Shown here: positions 1 to 8,450 of the stretch, one piece after another
Numbering within the stretch: position 1 is the first letter of the stretch
How the letters are laid out: every line of letters begins with the position of its first letter
Source: Candidatus Hydrogenedentota bacterium
GTDB lineage: Bacteria > Hydrogenedentota > Hydrogenedentia > Hydrogenedentales > GCA-2746185
Length of the DNA stretch: 32,933 nt
Assembly (NCBI GenBank): GCA_947486375.1
Contig: CANKTP010000023.1
Coordinates: forward strand, 1-32,933
Reading direction: 5' to 3'
Made by a program: the position numbers and the translations under genes
The notes under the pieces: model-generated
Seen by the model: the letters and a program-made list of their open reading frames with translations, nothing else
The model's database searches: none
Told to the model about the DNA's origin: nothing

Positions 1-290
1 CGTGTCGCCGGCGCAATCTCGACCGGCACTTGGTACGTCGCACCGCCCACCCGGCGGGACTTCACTTGGAGGAAGGGCTTCGAATTCTCGAGCGCCTTCA
101 TGAAAATCGACAGGACATCGTCCTGGGGGCGTTTCTTCTTGATGATATCGAGGGCACCGTAAACGATGCTCTCGGCGACACTCTTTTTGCCGCTGTTCAT
201 GACGGCGTTGACGAATTTCGCCACCGTCACACTTTTATATTTGGGATCGGGCAGCGGGATGCGCTTGACCGACTCGCGTCGTCTGGACAT
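1..290 (-). CDS. rpsG: 30S ribosomal protein S7, 3' end outside window
   Basis: This gene encodes small-subunit protein S7, which binds the 3' major domain of 16S rRNA and helps form the tRNA exit region. Reading the minus strand from the ATG at 290 gives [20 protein letters not shown], followed by [19 protein letters not shown] and a stretch ending in [17 protein letters not shown]. All of these are S7 signatures. About 96 of the usual ~156 residues are present and the rest lies beyond base 1. The ORF track misses it because the frame runs off the edge. It starts 20 nt after the rpsL stop, the standard rpsL-rpsG order of the str operon; fusA and tuf would be expected next but cannot be seen. 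Confidence 0.95.
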   Translation of the reverse strand, partial: MSRRRESVKRIPLPDPKYKSVTVAKFVNAVMNSGKKSVAESIVYGALDIIKKKRPQDDVLSIFMKALENSKPFLQVKSRRVGGATYQVPVEIAPAT

Positions 291-310
291 GGATTAGTTC
301 GCCTTCCCCA

Positions 311-730
311 TCACTTGGGCCGCTTCACGCCGTATTTGGAACGGCTCACCCACCGGCCCTTGTGGACCTGCTTGCCGCCTTCGTCTTTCCGGCTCGCCGT
401 TCCGCCGCAATCGCCCTGCGCATCCAACACGCCGCGAATCAAGTGGTACCGCACGCCCGGAAGGTCTTTCACGCGGCCCCCGCGCAACATCACCTGCGAG
501 TGCTCCTGGAGATTGTGCCCCACGCCCGGGATATACGCGGTCACTTCCATCCCGTTCCTCAGACGGACACGCGCCACTTTGCGCAATGCCGAGTTCGGTT
601 TCTTCGGGGTCATTGTGTATACGCGGGTGCACGTCCCCGAGGCCTGCGGACACGCCTTCAGCGCGGGCGACTTCGTCTTCGTAACCACCGCTTGGCGGCA
701 GTTGCGCATCAATTGATTAATAGTCGGCAA
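311..730 (-). CDS. rpsL: 30S ribosomal protein S12 with an unusual insertion
   Basis: S12 sits at the decoding centre of the 30S subunit. The 139-residue product carries the hallmarks [30 protein letters not shown] and [14 protein letters not shown], including the Lys and Asp positions linked to streptomycin response and beta-methylthiolation, and ends in [10 protein letters not shown]. The usual length is ~124. The excess sits between GVLDAQG and RSKYGVK: E. coli has about 7 residues there and this protein has about 23 ([20 protein letters not shown]). The normally constant CPQKRGVC box reads CPQASGTC. The frame is open and the C-terminal motif is intact, so this looks like a real lineage-specific insertion. 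It is the first gene of the str operon, read from the promoter at 853-881. Confidence 0.96.
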   Translation of the reverse strand: MPTINQLMRNCRQAVVTKTKSPALKACPQASGTCTRVYTMTPKKPNSALRKVARVRLRNGMEVTAYIPGVGHNLQEHSQVMLRGGRVKDLPGVRYHLIRGVLDAQGDCGGTASRKDEGGKQVHKGRWVSRSKYGVKRPK

Positions 731-852
731 ACTTCGTCTCCAATTTCACCCAGAGGAGTTTGTGTCGATCCGAATAAACGGCCCTAAAGACCGCGAATAT
801 CATGGACACAAGGCAGTTGCACGCAGGGATCACCCCGCAGCAACGAACTCGT

Positions 853-881
853 AGTCTAGCAAACGGACATACCCATGTCAA
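853..881 (-). promoter_or_regulatory. Sigma-70-type promoter of rpsL-rpsG
   Basis: On the minus strand a perfect TTGACA (876-881) is followed after exactly 17 nt by TAGACT (853-858). The predicted start near 845 leaves a ~115-nt leader before the rpsL ATG at 730. A near-consensus promoter fits a ribosomal protein operon. The prediction is from sequence alone. Confidence 0.75.
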
Positions 882-1156
882 GCGGTAATTTTGCAGTGCA
901 CGCGGGGGGCGCCGGGGACGTCCCAAGAATGCCCGAGGCCCCTGAATTCCGACGCCCTGACGGGCGATTCCAGATCCATCCCCGGCTACTTTGCGAGAAT
1001 TGAATGCGATGGATCGAGTGTGCCTCCCCGGTGCAGGAATTCGTTCGCATGCCGAACGTCGAACTGCGCCAAAGAGGCCAGGGGCCGCGGGAATGCGCGG
1101 CAAAGGCCAAATCCATATGAAGCAAAACGAAGTCCGGCATACGGCCCGTTGATTGT

Positions 1157-1185
1157 GACTTGGGGCCAGAATCCTTTGCTACAAT
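1157..1185 (+). promoter_or_regulatory. Possible promoter of the phosphatase gene
   Basis: A good -10 hexamer, TACAAT (1180-1185), lies 38 nt before the chosen ATG at 1223. The best -35 at 17-nt spacing is TGACTT (1157-1162), a weak match. The -10 box is the main support. Confidence 0.4.
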
Positions 1186-1222
1186 TGTGCAGACCTATCT
1201 CCCACCCCGGAATCCCTCCCCA

Positions 1223-2488
1223 ATGAAACGCCGTATCACCCTCGCCTTCACCACCCTCTTTACGCTCGTACTGCTTGTCGTGGTCTACGAACAGTTCAAG
1301 GGCCGGGTGAAGACTTGGTATTCCGAAAACTACATTGTCCGCGCGACTAAATTTCCCGCGGGGCCGCAGCCTGACCAGGTGTGCCTGACATGGAGCGGCG
1401 ACCCGAAGACGACGCAGGCCGTCCAGTGGCGCACGTCGACCGCGGTGACCGATGGGGCGGTCCAATGGCGCGCCGCGGCGGACTCTGGCGACGAAATCCG
1501 CGAGACGGTGGCGATCCAGGCCGTGATCGCCGACCGCCTGCTCGAAAACGATCCCGAGATTCACCGCTTCACCGCCCACCTCGAGGGGCTCGCTCCCGGC
1601 ACGGCCTATGCCTATCGCGCCGGGAGCAAGATCGCGGACACATGGAGCGAATGGGCCGAGTTTACGACCGCGCCCGAGTCGGCGGCTTCTTGGTCGTTCA
1701 TGTACCTCGGCGACCCGCAGCTCGGCCTCGACTACTGGGGCGAGCTGTTGCACAAGGCCTTCGCCGCTCGGCCCGATGCCGCCTTCTACGCGGTCGCCGG
1801 CGACCTCATCAACAGCGGCAGTTACCGCGACGAGTGGGACAACTACTTCGCGGGCGCAGCGGGCATCTTTGACCGGCGTCCCACGGTGCCTGTCTTGGGC
1901 AATCACGACTACGGCAAGGACAACCGGCCGCAGATGTACCTCGATCTCTTTGCGTTGCCGACGAATGGCCCGAATCAAATTCCGCCCGAATGTGCCTACA
2001 GTTTCCGCTACGCGAACGCGCTGTTCATCGTCCTCGATTCAAACCTCCCGCCGGAGGACCAGGCCGGCTGGCTCGAGGAACAGCTCGCGGCGGAGGATCG
2101 CGCCACGTGGAAATTCGCCCTCTATCACCACCCCGCGTATTCGTCGAGTCCCAACCGCGACAACCCCGAGGTGCGCGAACTCTGGGGCGCCCTGTTCGAC
2201 AAATACCACCTCGACGCCGCGTTGCAGGGACACGATCACGCCTACCTGCGCACCTATCCGATGAAGGACGGAAAACGCGTCGCCACGGCGAGCGACGGGA
2301 CCTATTACATCGTGTCCGTCTCGGGAACGAAGTATTACAAGCAAGAACCGCACGATTACGCCGAGGTCCAATTCGCGGACACCTCGACCTACCAAACGAT
2401 CGACATATCGACGAACCCCGACCGCCTAACCTACCGCGCCCATGATTTCGATGGCAACATCAAGGACGAATTCGTCATCGAGAAATAA
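1223..2488 (+). CDS. Purple-acid-phosphatase-like metallophosphoesterase, membrane-anchored
   Basis: The 421-residue protein starts at the ATG at 1223 (the longer frame from 1160 adds an unconserved leader). It opens with a basic, then hydrophobic segment, MKRRITLAFTTLFTLVLLVV, a signal anchor or uncleaved signal peptide. A fibronectin-III-like domain follows (QVCLTWSGDPKTTQAVQWRT), as in the N-terminal domain of purple acid phosphatases. The calcineurin-like core has its metal-binding motifs in order: GDPQLG, GDLINSG, GNHDYG, HHPAYSS and GHDHAYLRT. These support a dinuclear-metal phosphohydrolase acting outside the cytoplasm. The exact substrate (phosphomonoester or phosphodiester) cannot be told. 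It is monocistronic or weakly linked to the methyltransferase 120 nt downstream. Confidence 0.88.
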   Translation: MKRRITLAFTTLFTLVLLVVVYEQFKGRVKTWYSENYIVRATKFPAGPQPDQVCLTWSGDPKTTQAVQWRTSTAVTDGAVQWRAAADSGDEIRETVAIQAVIADRLLENDPEIHRFTAHLEGLAPGTAYAYRAGSKIADTWSEWAEFTTAPESAASWSFMYLGDPQLGLDYWGELLHKAFAARPDAAFYAVAGDLINSGSYRDEWDNYFAGAAGIFDRRPTVPVLGNHDYGKDNRPQMYLDLFALPTNGPNQIPPECAYSFRYANALFIVLDSNLPPEDQAGWLEEQLAAEDRATWKFALYHHPAYSSSPNRDNPEVRELWGALFDKYHLDAALQGHDHAYLRTYPMKDGKRVATASDGTYYIVSVSGTKYYKQEPHDYAEVQFADTSTYQTIDISTNPDRLTYRAHDFDGNIKDEFVIEK

Positions 2489-2608
2489 CGATTCCATTGC
2501 GCTACCGATGGGCCACGGTTTGCGCCGGACTGCGTCGAATTGCGCTACGCCGTTCGATGTGCATGCTCGCGCGTTCTGTCGTATAACCCAGGATCGGAAT
2601 AGAACCCC

Positions 2609-3394
2609 ATGACCTTCGAGTGGAACCCGGCCGACTATGGCCGCAGCTCCTCGGCGCAAGAGCGTTGGGCCGCCGAGTTCATCGCCGCCATCCCCTTCGC
2701 CGGGACCGAGCACGTCCTAGATGTCGGTTGCGGCGATGGCAAGGTCACCGCGATGCTGGCCGGGAACGTTCCCGGTGGGCGCGTGCTTGGCGTGGATAGC
2801 TCGCGGCCCATGGTGGAGGCCGCCATGGAGCGCTACGCCGCGTTCGCGCCCCGGCTATCGTTCCAAATGGCCGACGCCTCGGCCCTGCCTTTTCGCGAGG
2901 AATTCGACGTCGTCTTCTCGAACTCGACGCTCCACTGGATACGCGATCACCGCCCCGTATTGCGCGGCATCCGCGACGCGCTGAAGCCCGGGGGCCGCGC
3001 CTTCCTCCGCTTCGGGGGAAAGGGATCCACCGCGGAGGTCAAGAAGGTGTTGCACGATCTCATGGAACGGCCGGAATGGAACGGACACTTCGCGGGCTTC
3101 GAGTCGCCTTTCGGCTTCTACGATCCTATCGAGTACATCCCCTGGATCGAGGCCGCCGGCCTCGAACCCGAGCACGTAGAACTCGTCCCGCGCACCATGC
3201 GCCATGACGCCGCCGGACTCCGCGGCTGGGTACGCACCACCAAGATGCCCTACACCGCCCGCATCCCCGAGTCCCTCCGCGAAACGTTCATCGGCCAAGT
3301 CATCGCCGAGTTCGTCCGCCGCTATCCCGCCGACGAGTCCGGGCAGTTCGGGGTGAACATGCCGCGGCTCGACGTGGTCGCGTCGCGGAAATAG
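2609..3394 (+). CDS. Class I SAM-dependent methyltransferase (trans-aconitate methyltransferase-like)
   Basis: The 261-residue protein has a Rossmann methyltransferase fold. Motif I is VLDVGCGDGKVT (about residues 36-47), followed by an acidic position in GVDSSRPM and motif II/III-like FDVVFSNSTLHWI and LKPGGRAFLRF. The start MTFEWNPADYGRSSSAQERW and the NSTLHW box resemble trans-aconitate 2-methyltransferases and related small-molecule methyltransferases. The C-terminal half (FGFYDPIEYIPWIEAAGLEP, RYPADESGQFG) is the usual substrate-capping region. The substrate is not determined. A TATAAC box at 2582-2587 lies 21 nt before the ATG, with no good -35. The gene is convergent with the phosphorylase; the 84 bp between them hold no clear terminator. 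Confidence 0.85.
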   Translation: MTFEWNPADYGRSSSAQERWAAEFIAAIPFAGTEHVLDVGCGDGKVTAMLAGNVPGGRVLGVDSSRPMVEAAMERYAAFAPRLSFQMADASALPFREEFDVVFSNSTLHWIRDHRPVLRGIRDALKPGGRAFLRFGGKGSTAEVKKVLHDLMERPEWNGHFAGFESPFGFYDPIEYIPWIEAAGLEPEHVELVPRTMRHDAAGLRGWVRTTKMPYTARIPESLRETFIGQVIAEFVRRYPADESGQFGVNMPRLDVVASRK

Positions 3395-3478
3395 GACGCC
3401 CGAAACTACCGTGTGCGTGCCAGCCGCTCGCTTGCCGTGCATAGAGCGTATTGCCGGTCCCTGGCACTGGCGCCATCC

Positions 3479-5173
3479 CTAGACGAAATACGCCTTCTGG
3501 ATGTACTGCTGGACCATGCGGTGGGTGTTGAAGAAGGAGCCGTTGAGCGCGATGCAGTGCCGCATGAGCTCGATGTAGCGGTGGCGATGCGTCGAGACGA
3601 GCGGCAGGATGACGTGCTCGAGCTTGCCGTAGATTGACTGGGCATCGTTGAACCAGTCGGTGCGCTCGTCGCCGCTGCGCTGGGCCGCGCCGATGGACCA
3701 GCCCGTGACGCCCTCGATGTGTCCCTCGACCCACCATCCGTCGAGCACGCTGAGGCTGGGCACGCCGTTGACGGCGGCCTTCATCCCGCTGGTTCCCGAG
3801 GCCTCGAGCGGGCGCTGGGGGGTGTTCATCCACACGTCGCAACCGGACACGAGGGCCTTCGCGATGTCGACCTCGTAGTTCGGCACGTAGACGACCTTGA
3901 TTTCGTGCTTCAGCGTGTCTCGTGCGCGGAAGATGCGCTGGATGATCTCCTTGCCGTCGGTGTCGCCGGGGTGCGCCTTGCCTGCGTAGATGATTTGGAA
4001 TGGGCCCGCCGTCTCGGCGATGCTTCGCAAGCGGTCGGGATCGCTTAGGAGAAGGTCGCCGCGTTTGTAGGGGGCCATGCGGCGCGCGAAGCCGAGGGTG
4101 AGCGCCGTGGGATCGAGGTCCGCGCCCAGCTCGCGGTTTACCCGCTCGACAAGGGTGCGTTTCGCCTGCATGTGGGCGTCCCACACCTCGTCGCGCGGGA
4201 TGTTGAGGGCATAGCGCAGGCTGAACGCGTCCTGCCGCCAGCCGGGAATGTAGCGGTCGAACAGCGCCGCGAAGGGCGGGCACACCCAGGTCGGGGCATG
4301 GATCCCGTTCGTGATCGCGTCGATCGTGTAGTGCGGGAACATGACGCGGGACACTTCGCCGTGGCGCTTGGCGACACCATTGACATAGTGGCTGAGGTTT
4401 AGCGCGAGGTAGGTCATGTTCACCATCCCCTCGTGCATGAACAGGTCCTGCATCCCGAGGAGATCCGGGCCCATGCCCACCGCGCGCGACGCGACATCGA
4501 GGGCGAATTTGTCGTGGCCCGCGGCCACCGGCGTGTGCGTGGTGAATATGCACTTGGGCCGGACACTGTCGACGTCTTCGCGCGTGATGGAGTCGCGACC
4601 GGCCTCGCGGCGGCATTCGTCGAGCAACTCGAGGGTGAGAAACGCCGCGTGGCCCTCGTTCATGTGGAACTTGCGCAGGCCCGTGTGGCCCAGCGCGCGC
4701 AGCATGCGCACGCCGCCAATCCCGAGGACAACTTCCTGGCAAACGCGGTAGTAGAAGTCGCCGCCGTAGAGCTTGTCGGTGAGCGAGCGGTCCCACTCGG
4801 AGTTCCCGGGAAGGTCCGCATCGAGGAGGTACACGGGGACGACGTGGCCGTCGACGCCGCGGACGTCGTAACGCCATGCGCGAAGGGTGACGTGGCGACC
4901 GTCGACGTCGACGTTGACGCGCGGGCTTTCCTCCTTGAGGAAGGCCTCGACCGGCCACGAGACGGTCGATTCGGTCTGCCAGCCCGCCCCATCGAGGTGC
5001 TGGTTCATGTAGCCCTTGCGGTGGAGCAGGGTGACCCCGGCAAGCGGCGCCCCGAGATCCGCCGCCGAACGGATCGTGTCGCCCGCGAGCACCCCGAGGC
5101 CGCCGCTATACGTCGGCATGCGAGGATCGAGGGCCATTTCCATGGTGAAGTAAGCGATAAGTTCACGGCTCAT
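3479..5173 (-). CDS. glgP: Alpha-glucan phosphorylase, short GT35 form
   Basis: This enzyme releases glucose 1-phosphate from alpha-1,4-glucans using pyridoxal phosphate. The listed ORF begins at 5470, but the protein clearly starts at the ATG at 5173 ([18 protein letters not shown]), giving 564 residues. Family motifs include [67 protein letters not shown] and the PLP-site segment [16 protein letters not shown], with the cofactor lysine near residue 465. The length matches the compact branch (alpha-glucan phosphorylases, TIGR02094 type) without the extra N-terminal DUF3417 region. Its promoter sits inside the remnant of the upstream amidohydrolase gene. No other glycogen genes are nearby. 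Confidence 0.93.
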   Translation of the reverse strand: MSRELIAYFTMEMALDPRMPTYSGGLGVLAGDTIRSAADLGAPLAGVTLLHRKGYMNQHLDGAGWQTESTVSWPVEAFLKEESPRVNVDVDGRHVTLRAWRYDVRGVDGHVVPVYLLDADLPGNSEWDRSLTDKLYGGDFYYRVCQEVVLGIGGVRMLRALGHTGLRKFHMNEGHAAFLTLELLDECRREAGRDSITREDVDSVRPKCIFTTHTPVAAGHDKFALDVASRAVGMGPDLLGMQDLFMHEGMVNMTYLALNLSHYVNGVAKRHGEVSRVMFPHYTIDAITNGIHAPTWVCPPFAALFDRYIPGWRQDAFSLRYALNIPRDEVWDAHMQAKRTLVERVNRELGADLDPTALTLGFARRMAPYKRGDLLLSDPDRLRSIAETAGPFQIIYAGKAHPGDTDGKEIIQRIFRARDTLKHEIKVVYVPNYEVDIAKALVSGCDVWMNTPQRPLEASGTSGMKAAVNGVPSLSVLDGWWVEGHIEGVTGWSIGAAQRSGDERTDWFNDAQSIYGKLEHVILPLVSTHRHRYIELMRHCIALNGSFFNTHRMVQQYIQKAYFV

Positions 5174-5211
5174 ATGCGGGGCGTCTCCCAATGTGATGAT
5201 CCTGTGTCGCC

Positions 5212-5241
5212 TGTATATCATGCGGGGGGTATCGTGTCCAA
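5212..5241 (-). promoter_or_regulatory. Likely promoter of the phosphorylase gene
   Basis: The minus strand reads TTGGAC (5236-5241), 18 nt, then TATACA (5212-5217). Transcription would begin near 5205, about 30 nt before the ATG. The site lies just past the degraded 3' end of the M20 pseudogene. Confidence 0.55.
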
Positions 5242-5285
5242 GGGCAAACGAAAGGGGCCATCCGCGAATAACCAAGACCCGCACC

Positions 5286-5890
5286 CGGATCCGCCCCATG
5301 GCAGCCCTTGCCCACGATCCGGATCGTGAAGGTGTCGGCACTGGCCATTGCCGCGCCGGGGTTGAACCCGACCGTCCCCACCTCGAGCGTCGGCCAGCAA
5401 TGCAGTCCGAACACCGCGTCCACGTCGTCCAACAGGCCTTCCTGGACGATGAACCGCCCGTCGGCCGCAACCTCCTCCACCGGCTGGAAAATGAACTTCA
5501 CCGTGCCCCGGAGCCGGTCGCGGTGCAGGTGCAAGAGTTTCGCCACGCCGCACAAGTTCGCGCTATGCCCGTCGTGCCCGCAAGCATGCATCCGCATCGG
5601 AATCTGCGAGCGGTACGCGACCCCCGTCTCCTCCTCGATCTCCACCGCGTCCATGTCAGCCCGCAACGCCACCGTCTTGCCCCCGGCACCCCGGACGGTC
5701 GCAACGATGCCCGTGCCCTTGGCGTGCCCCCGCGTGTATTCGATCCCCGCCTCGGTCGATATCGCGCTATGCGGTCGGAAGTCCACTTCTCCTCGAAACG
5801 AATCTCGGGGTGTTCGTGGAGTTCATGACGAAGGGAGATGATTTCGGGTAGCAGCCCTTGGATGGTCTGCTTGATTGTGTCGGTATTCAC
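5286..5890 (-). pseudogene. M20-family amidohydrolase (hippurate hydrolase-like), frameshifted and truncated
   Basis: The remnant starts at a GTG at 5888-5890 with LLPEIISLRHELHEHPEIRF, the typical N-terminus of M20D amidohydrolases. It runs in frame to ARY, then the family sequence continues in the next frame from TEAGIEYTRGHAKGTGIVAT; a single missing base near 5757-5759 explains the switch. Downstream are the metal-site motifs ALRADMDAVEI, MHACGHDGHSA and IFQPVEE. Similarity stops after [10 protein letters not shown], so about half of a ~390-residue enzyme is absent: the end of the dimerisation domain and the C-terminal catalytic part. The shifted frame drifts into non-homologous sequence and stops at 5163, just inside glgP. 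Both lesions make it non-functional as read. Confidence 0.85.
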
Positions 5891-5980
5891 GGCTCCACTC
5901 GTCTCATTTTCTGGTACCGGGCCTATACACTGGGGCGATGGCTAGCGTCGAATTGGAAGGAAGAGGGAGAAGGTTGATTC

Positions 5981-6009
5981 TTGACGATACCCGCCGGGAG
6001 TCCTACTAT
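5981..6009 (+). promoter_or_regulatory. Promoter upstream of the FGE-like lipoprotein
   Basis: TTGACG (5981-5986), a 17-nt spacer and TACTAT (6004-6009) form a good sigma-70-like site. The predicted start near 6016 is ~75 nt before the ATG at 6092. Confidence 0.6.
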
Positions 6010-6091
6010 ATACGTGAAGGAACCGATACGGATGCCTACTCGTTCAGGTGTCTGGTTGCCCCAAGAGAAAAATTCGGACCGGGGACATCAT

Positions 6092-6917
6092 ATGAAGCAT
6101 GACGCCACTATCTTCCTCTATGCCGTCGTGCTATGCCTACTTGTATTCCCGATGACCAACTGTTCATCGCCTGAGTCCCAAGGCGTAAAAGGTAAGCGCG
6201 AGCCCGAAGTAGATTTCATACTTCCGGGAGACGTGCTGCTCGAGATGGTTCGTATTCCGGCGGGCACGTTCATGATGGGCGCGATGAATGCCGAGCCGAA
6301 CGAGAAGCCGGTCCATCAGGTTACGCTGACCCGAGACTTCCAACTCGGGAAATACGAGATCACCAAGGCCCAATGGCAGGCGGTGCTGGGCACCAAGCCG
6401 TGGTCGGACCTGCCTTATGTCCTTGACGATCCCAATTCTCCCGTAGTGTACGTCACTCGGAACGACGCTCAAGTGTTCATCACCGCGTTGAACAAACTGA
6501 CAAATGGGACTTTCCGCCTACCCACCGAGGCCGAATGGGAATACGCCTGCCGTGCCGGGACAACGACTGAATTTTCCTTTGGCGAAGATGTGTCGTACTT
6601 GGGAGACTATGCTTGGTATATCATGAACGCATGGGAAGTCGGCCAACAGTATGCCCCCAAGGGTTGGACAGAAGCTGCCCAACCCTCGGGGGCTTTACGA
6701 CATACACGGTAATGCCTCGGAATTATGTAGCGACCGGTACGGTGCGTGCTCATCGAGTTCGGCTAACGATCCTACTGGACCAGCGAGCGGCTCGGAGTGG
6801 GTTTTTCGGGGCGGCTCGTTCGCCGGCGCCGATCCCTGCCACTCGGCCTTCCGCCTCAACAGCGGCGCAGGTAACTCCGTCGGGTTTCGGGTTGCGAGGA
6901 CACTTCCAGCCCACTAG
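6092..6917 (+). pseudogene. FGE/SUMF1-like lipoprotein, interrupted by a frameshift
   Basis: The product belongs to the formylglycine-generating-enzyme-like (FGE-sulfatase) fold family, which in many bacteria is a secreted domain without proven FGE activity. MKHDATIFLYAVVLCLLVFP then MTNCSS is a lipoprotein signal with the lipid-acceptor Cys in TNC. The fold motifs follow: MVRIPAGTFMMGA, PVHQVTLTRDFQLGKYEITK, RLPTEAEWEYACRAGT. At the C5 run near 6654-6658 the frame is lost; the listed ORF ends at 6712 in nonsense, while the family sequence continues in another frame as GLYDIHGNASELCSDRYG, RGGSFAGADPCHSAFRLN and VGFRVAR to the TAG at 6917. Removing one C restores YAPRVGQKLPNPRGLYDIHG. This is either a genuine lesion or a homopolymer sequencing error. 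Confidence 0.82.
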
Positions 6918-7143
6918 TCATAGTCCTCTTGAGTCACTACTCCTTATATACTCATGCGCGATCATGGCATCGGAAGGAAGACAGCACACTCCGGCATGAC
7001 TCCTACGGAAGGCCCGATGTATAGAAACGAGGTTGGTTTATCAACTCTAAGCCACGGTCGCATTCGAGTGAAAATCTCGACGACCGCTCTCGTCGATTTG
7101 ACTGCCCCCATGCCACTTGTGGCAAAGTATGCGCGTTTCCTCC
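6918..7143. other. Intergenic region before the gcv leader
   Basis: No gene is supported here. The ORFs drawn (6954..7235, 6962..7312, 7003..7284) are low-quality frames. A TTGACT at 7098-7103 could be the -35 of the gcv operon, with CAAAGT (7123-7128) as a poor -10 at 19-nt spacing. The true promoter remains uncertain. Confidence 0.4.
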
Positions 7144-7144
7144 C

Positions 7145-7250
7145 CTGCCGGGACTGGCGATGCGACGTGGAACAGACCACGGGGAACCGGCGGGGCGATA
7201 CGAGTTGGCCGTTCGCCTGGGCACCCGGGGCGTGAAGTGTGCCCGGGGCG
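7145..7250 (+). ncRNA. ZTP (pfl-type) riboswitch in the gcvT leader
   Basis: The leader matches my recollection of the pfl/ZTP riboswitch consensus. P1 is GCCGG (7147-7151) with CCGGC (7187-7191), followed by the conserved GGACTGGCGA. P2 is GTGG (7167-7170) with CCAC (7177-7180), then GGGGAACCGG. After a variable linker comes the 3' signature CGCCTGGGCA (7214-7223). ZTP riboswitches sense ZMP/ZTP, which accumulate when 10-formyl-THF is scarce, and usually turn on purine and one-carbon genes. GTGCCC at 7239-7244 can pair with GGGCAC at 7219-7224, extending to nine consecutive pairs. This would break the 3' aptamer core, so it is a plausible switching helix. No U-tract follows, so control may be translational or by an unconventional terminator. 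The region to the gcvT ATG is 79 nt. Confidence 0.8.
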
Positions 7251-7329
7251 TGTCCATCGTGACGGACGGCCCCGCCACCCCCATCCCGGGAATGACTGCT
7301 CAAGATATCCATGTGTTTCCGGAGGCTGC

Positions 7330-8409
7330 ATGCAAAAGACGCCGTTGTACGACGAGCACCTCAAACTCGGGGGGAAGATTGTCGACTTCAATGGCTGGGC
7401 CTTGCCGCTCCAGTTCACGGGTATCGTGCATGAGCACCAACACACGCGCGCGCGGGCGTCTATCTTCGATTGTTCGCACATGGGCGAGTACCGCATCAAA
7501 GGTCAGTCGGCCATCGAGGCTTATGACCGGCAGGTCATTTCGGACACGTCGAAGATTCCCCTGGGGCGGTGCCGGTATGGGGCCATTCTCTCGGAGAACG
7601 GCGGCATCCTCGACGACTTGATCACCTTTCGGATGGCCGCCGATGAATTGTATGTCGTGACGAACGCCGGCCCCATCGCGAGCGTGACGGATCGGATTTG
7701 CGGCGGCAATCCGGGCGCGGAACATGTATCCTACGAGACCGCGAAGATCGACGTACAGGGACCGCTGGCCTATCGCATGGTAATGGCGGCGGGATTCAAA
7801 GACGTGGAAGGCCTCAAGTATTTCAATTCCCTATGGACGACATGGCGCGGCCATCGGGTATTGTTGTCGCGGACGGGTTACACCGGCGAGTTGGGCTACG
7901 AGTTGTTCATGGACAACGACCTTGCCCCCACGCTCTGGGAATTATTTTGTTCGATGGAAGATGCCGCCCCGGCGGGCCTCGGGGCGCGGGACACCTTGCG
8001 CACCGAGGTGTGCTACGGGTTGTCCGGTCAGGACTTCGACTCGACCGTGACGCCCCTTGAGTCGGGCATGGCGGCTTTCATCGAGTGGGAAACCGAGTTT
8101 GTCGGCAAGGAGGCGTTGATGGCCCAGCGCAATCGCGGCGACTATCGCGAATTGGTCGCGGTGAAGACGCTGGATCGCCGCGCGCCTAGACACGAGTTCA
8201 ACGTGACGCGCGACGGCGTTAGCGTGGGAGTCGTGACCAGCGGGACCTTCGGGCCGAGTCTCGATCACGGGGTCGGGTTGGCGCGGGTGGATCGCAATGT
8301 GAGCGCGCCGGGGACGCGGCTTACGGCGGGTCCAAAGGGATTGCCGATCGAAGTATGCAAGATTCCGATTTATACGAAGGGCACGTGCCGCGCCGCGGCG
8401 ACGGCTTGA
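7330..8409 (+). CDS. gcvT: Glycine cleavage system T protein (aminomethyltransferase)
   Basis: GcvT transfers the methylene group from aminomethyl-lipoyl H protein to tetrahydrofolate, releasing ammonia. The ATG at 7330 follows GGAGG at 5-nt spacing; the ORF frame extends upstream to 7117 only because the riboswitch happens to be open. The 359-residue protein shows LYDEHLKLGGKIVDFNGWA, IFDCSHMGEYRIKG, SRTGYTGELGYELFMDND, GLGARDTLRTEVCYGLSGQD and a C-terminal barrel with VTSGTFGPSLDHGVGLA. Length and motifs are normal for the family. It is the first gene of the gcv operon, behind the ZTP riboswitch. gcvH follows after 166 nt that contain a hairpin repeat. Confidence 0.95.
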   Translation: MQKTPLYDEHLKLGGKIVDFNGWALPLQFTGIVHEHQHTRARASIFDCSHMGEYRIKGQSAIEAYDRQVISDTSKIPLGRCRYGAILSENGGILDDLITFRMAADELYVVTNAGPIASVTDRICGGNPGAEHVSYETAKIDVQGPLAYRMVMAAGFKDVEGLKYFNSLWTTWRGHRVLLSRTGYTGELGYELFMDNDLAPTLWELFCSMEDAAPAGLGARDTLRTEVCYGLSGQDFDSTVTPLESGMAAFIEWETEFVGKEALMAQRNRGDYRELVAVKTLDRRAPRHEFNVTRDGVSVGVVTSGTFGPSLDHGVGLARVDRNVSAPGTRLTAGPKGLPIEVCKIPIYTKGTCRAAATA

Positions 8410-8450
8410 AGTATGGAGCGATGAACGCGAATATTGGGGGCTTTGGCGTA

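Larger units (their letters stand above)
731..1222. other. Divergent intergenic region, rpsL and phosphatase
   Basis: This 492-base stretch separates two divergently transcribed genes. It holds the strong rpsL promoter on the minus strand (853-881), about 115 nt of rpsL leader, and a weaker plus-strand -10-like box near 1180. The ORFs drawn here (717..1103, 856..1140, 891..1226) give arginine- and cysteine-rich translations without recognisable domains and look like chance frames. Small self-complementary stretches around 908-920 and 950-965 are not convincing RNA elements. I see no tRNA or riboswitch. Confidence 0.6.

Noticed and set aside
986-1978. 330-residue minus-strand ORF over the phosphatase gene
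   Set aside because: Antisense shadow; the plus-strand frame carries all phosphatase motifs.
3300-4958. 552-residue minus-strand ORF
   Set aside because: Arg/Pro/His-rich frame on the same strand as glgP, shifted by one; typical GC-rich shadow.
7080-7330. Glycine riboswitch before gcvT
   Set aside because: Expected for a gcv operon, but the conserved GGGCGGAGAGA-like tandem aptamers are absent; the sequence fits the ZTP/pfl pattern instead.
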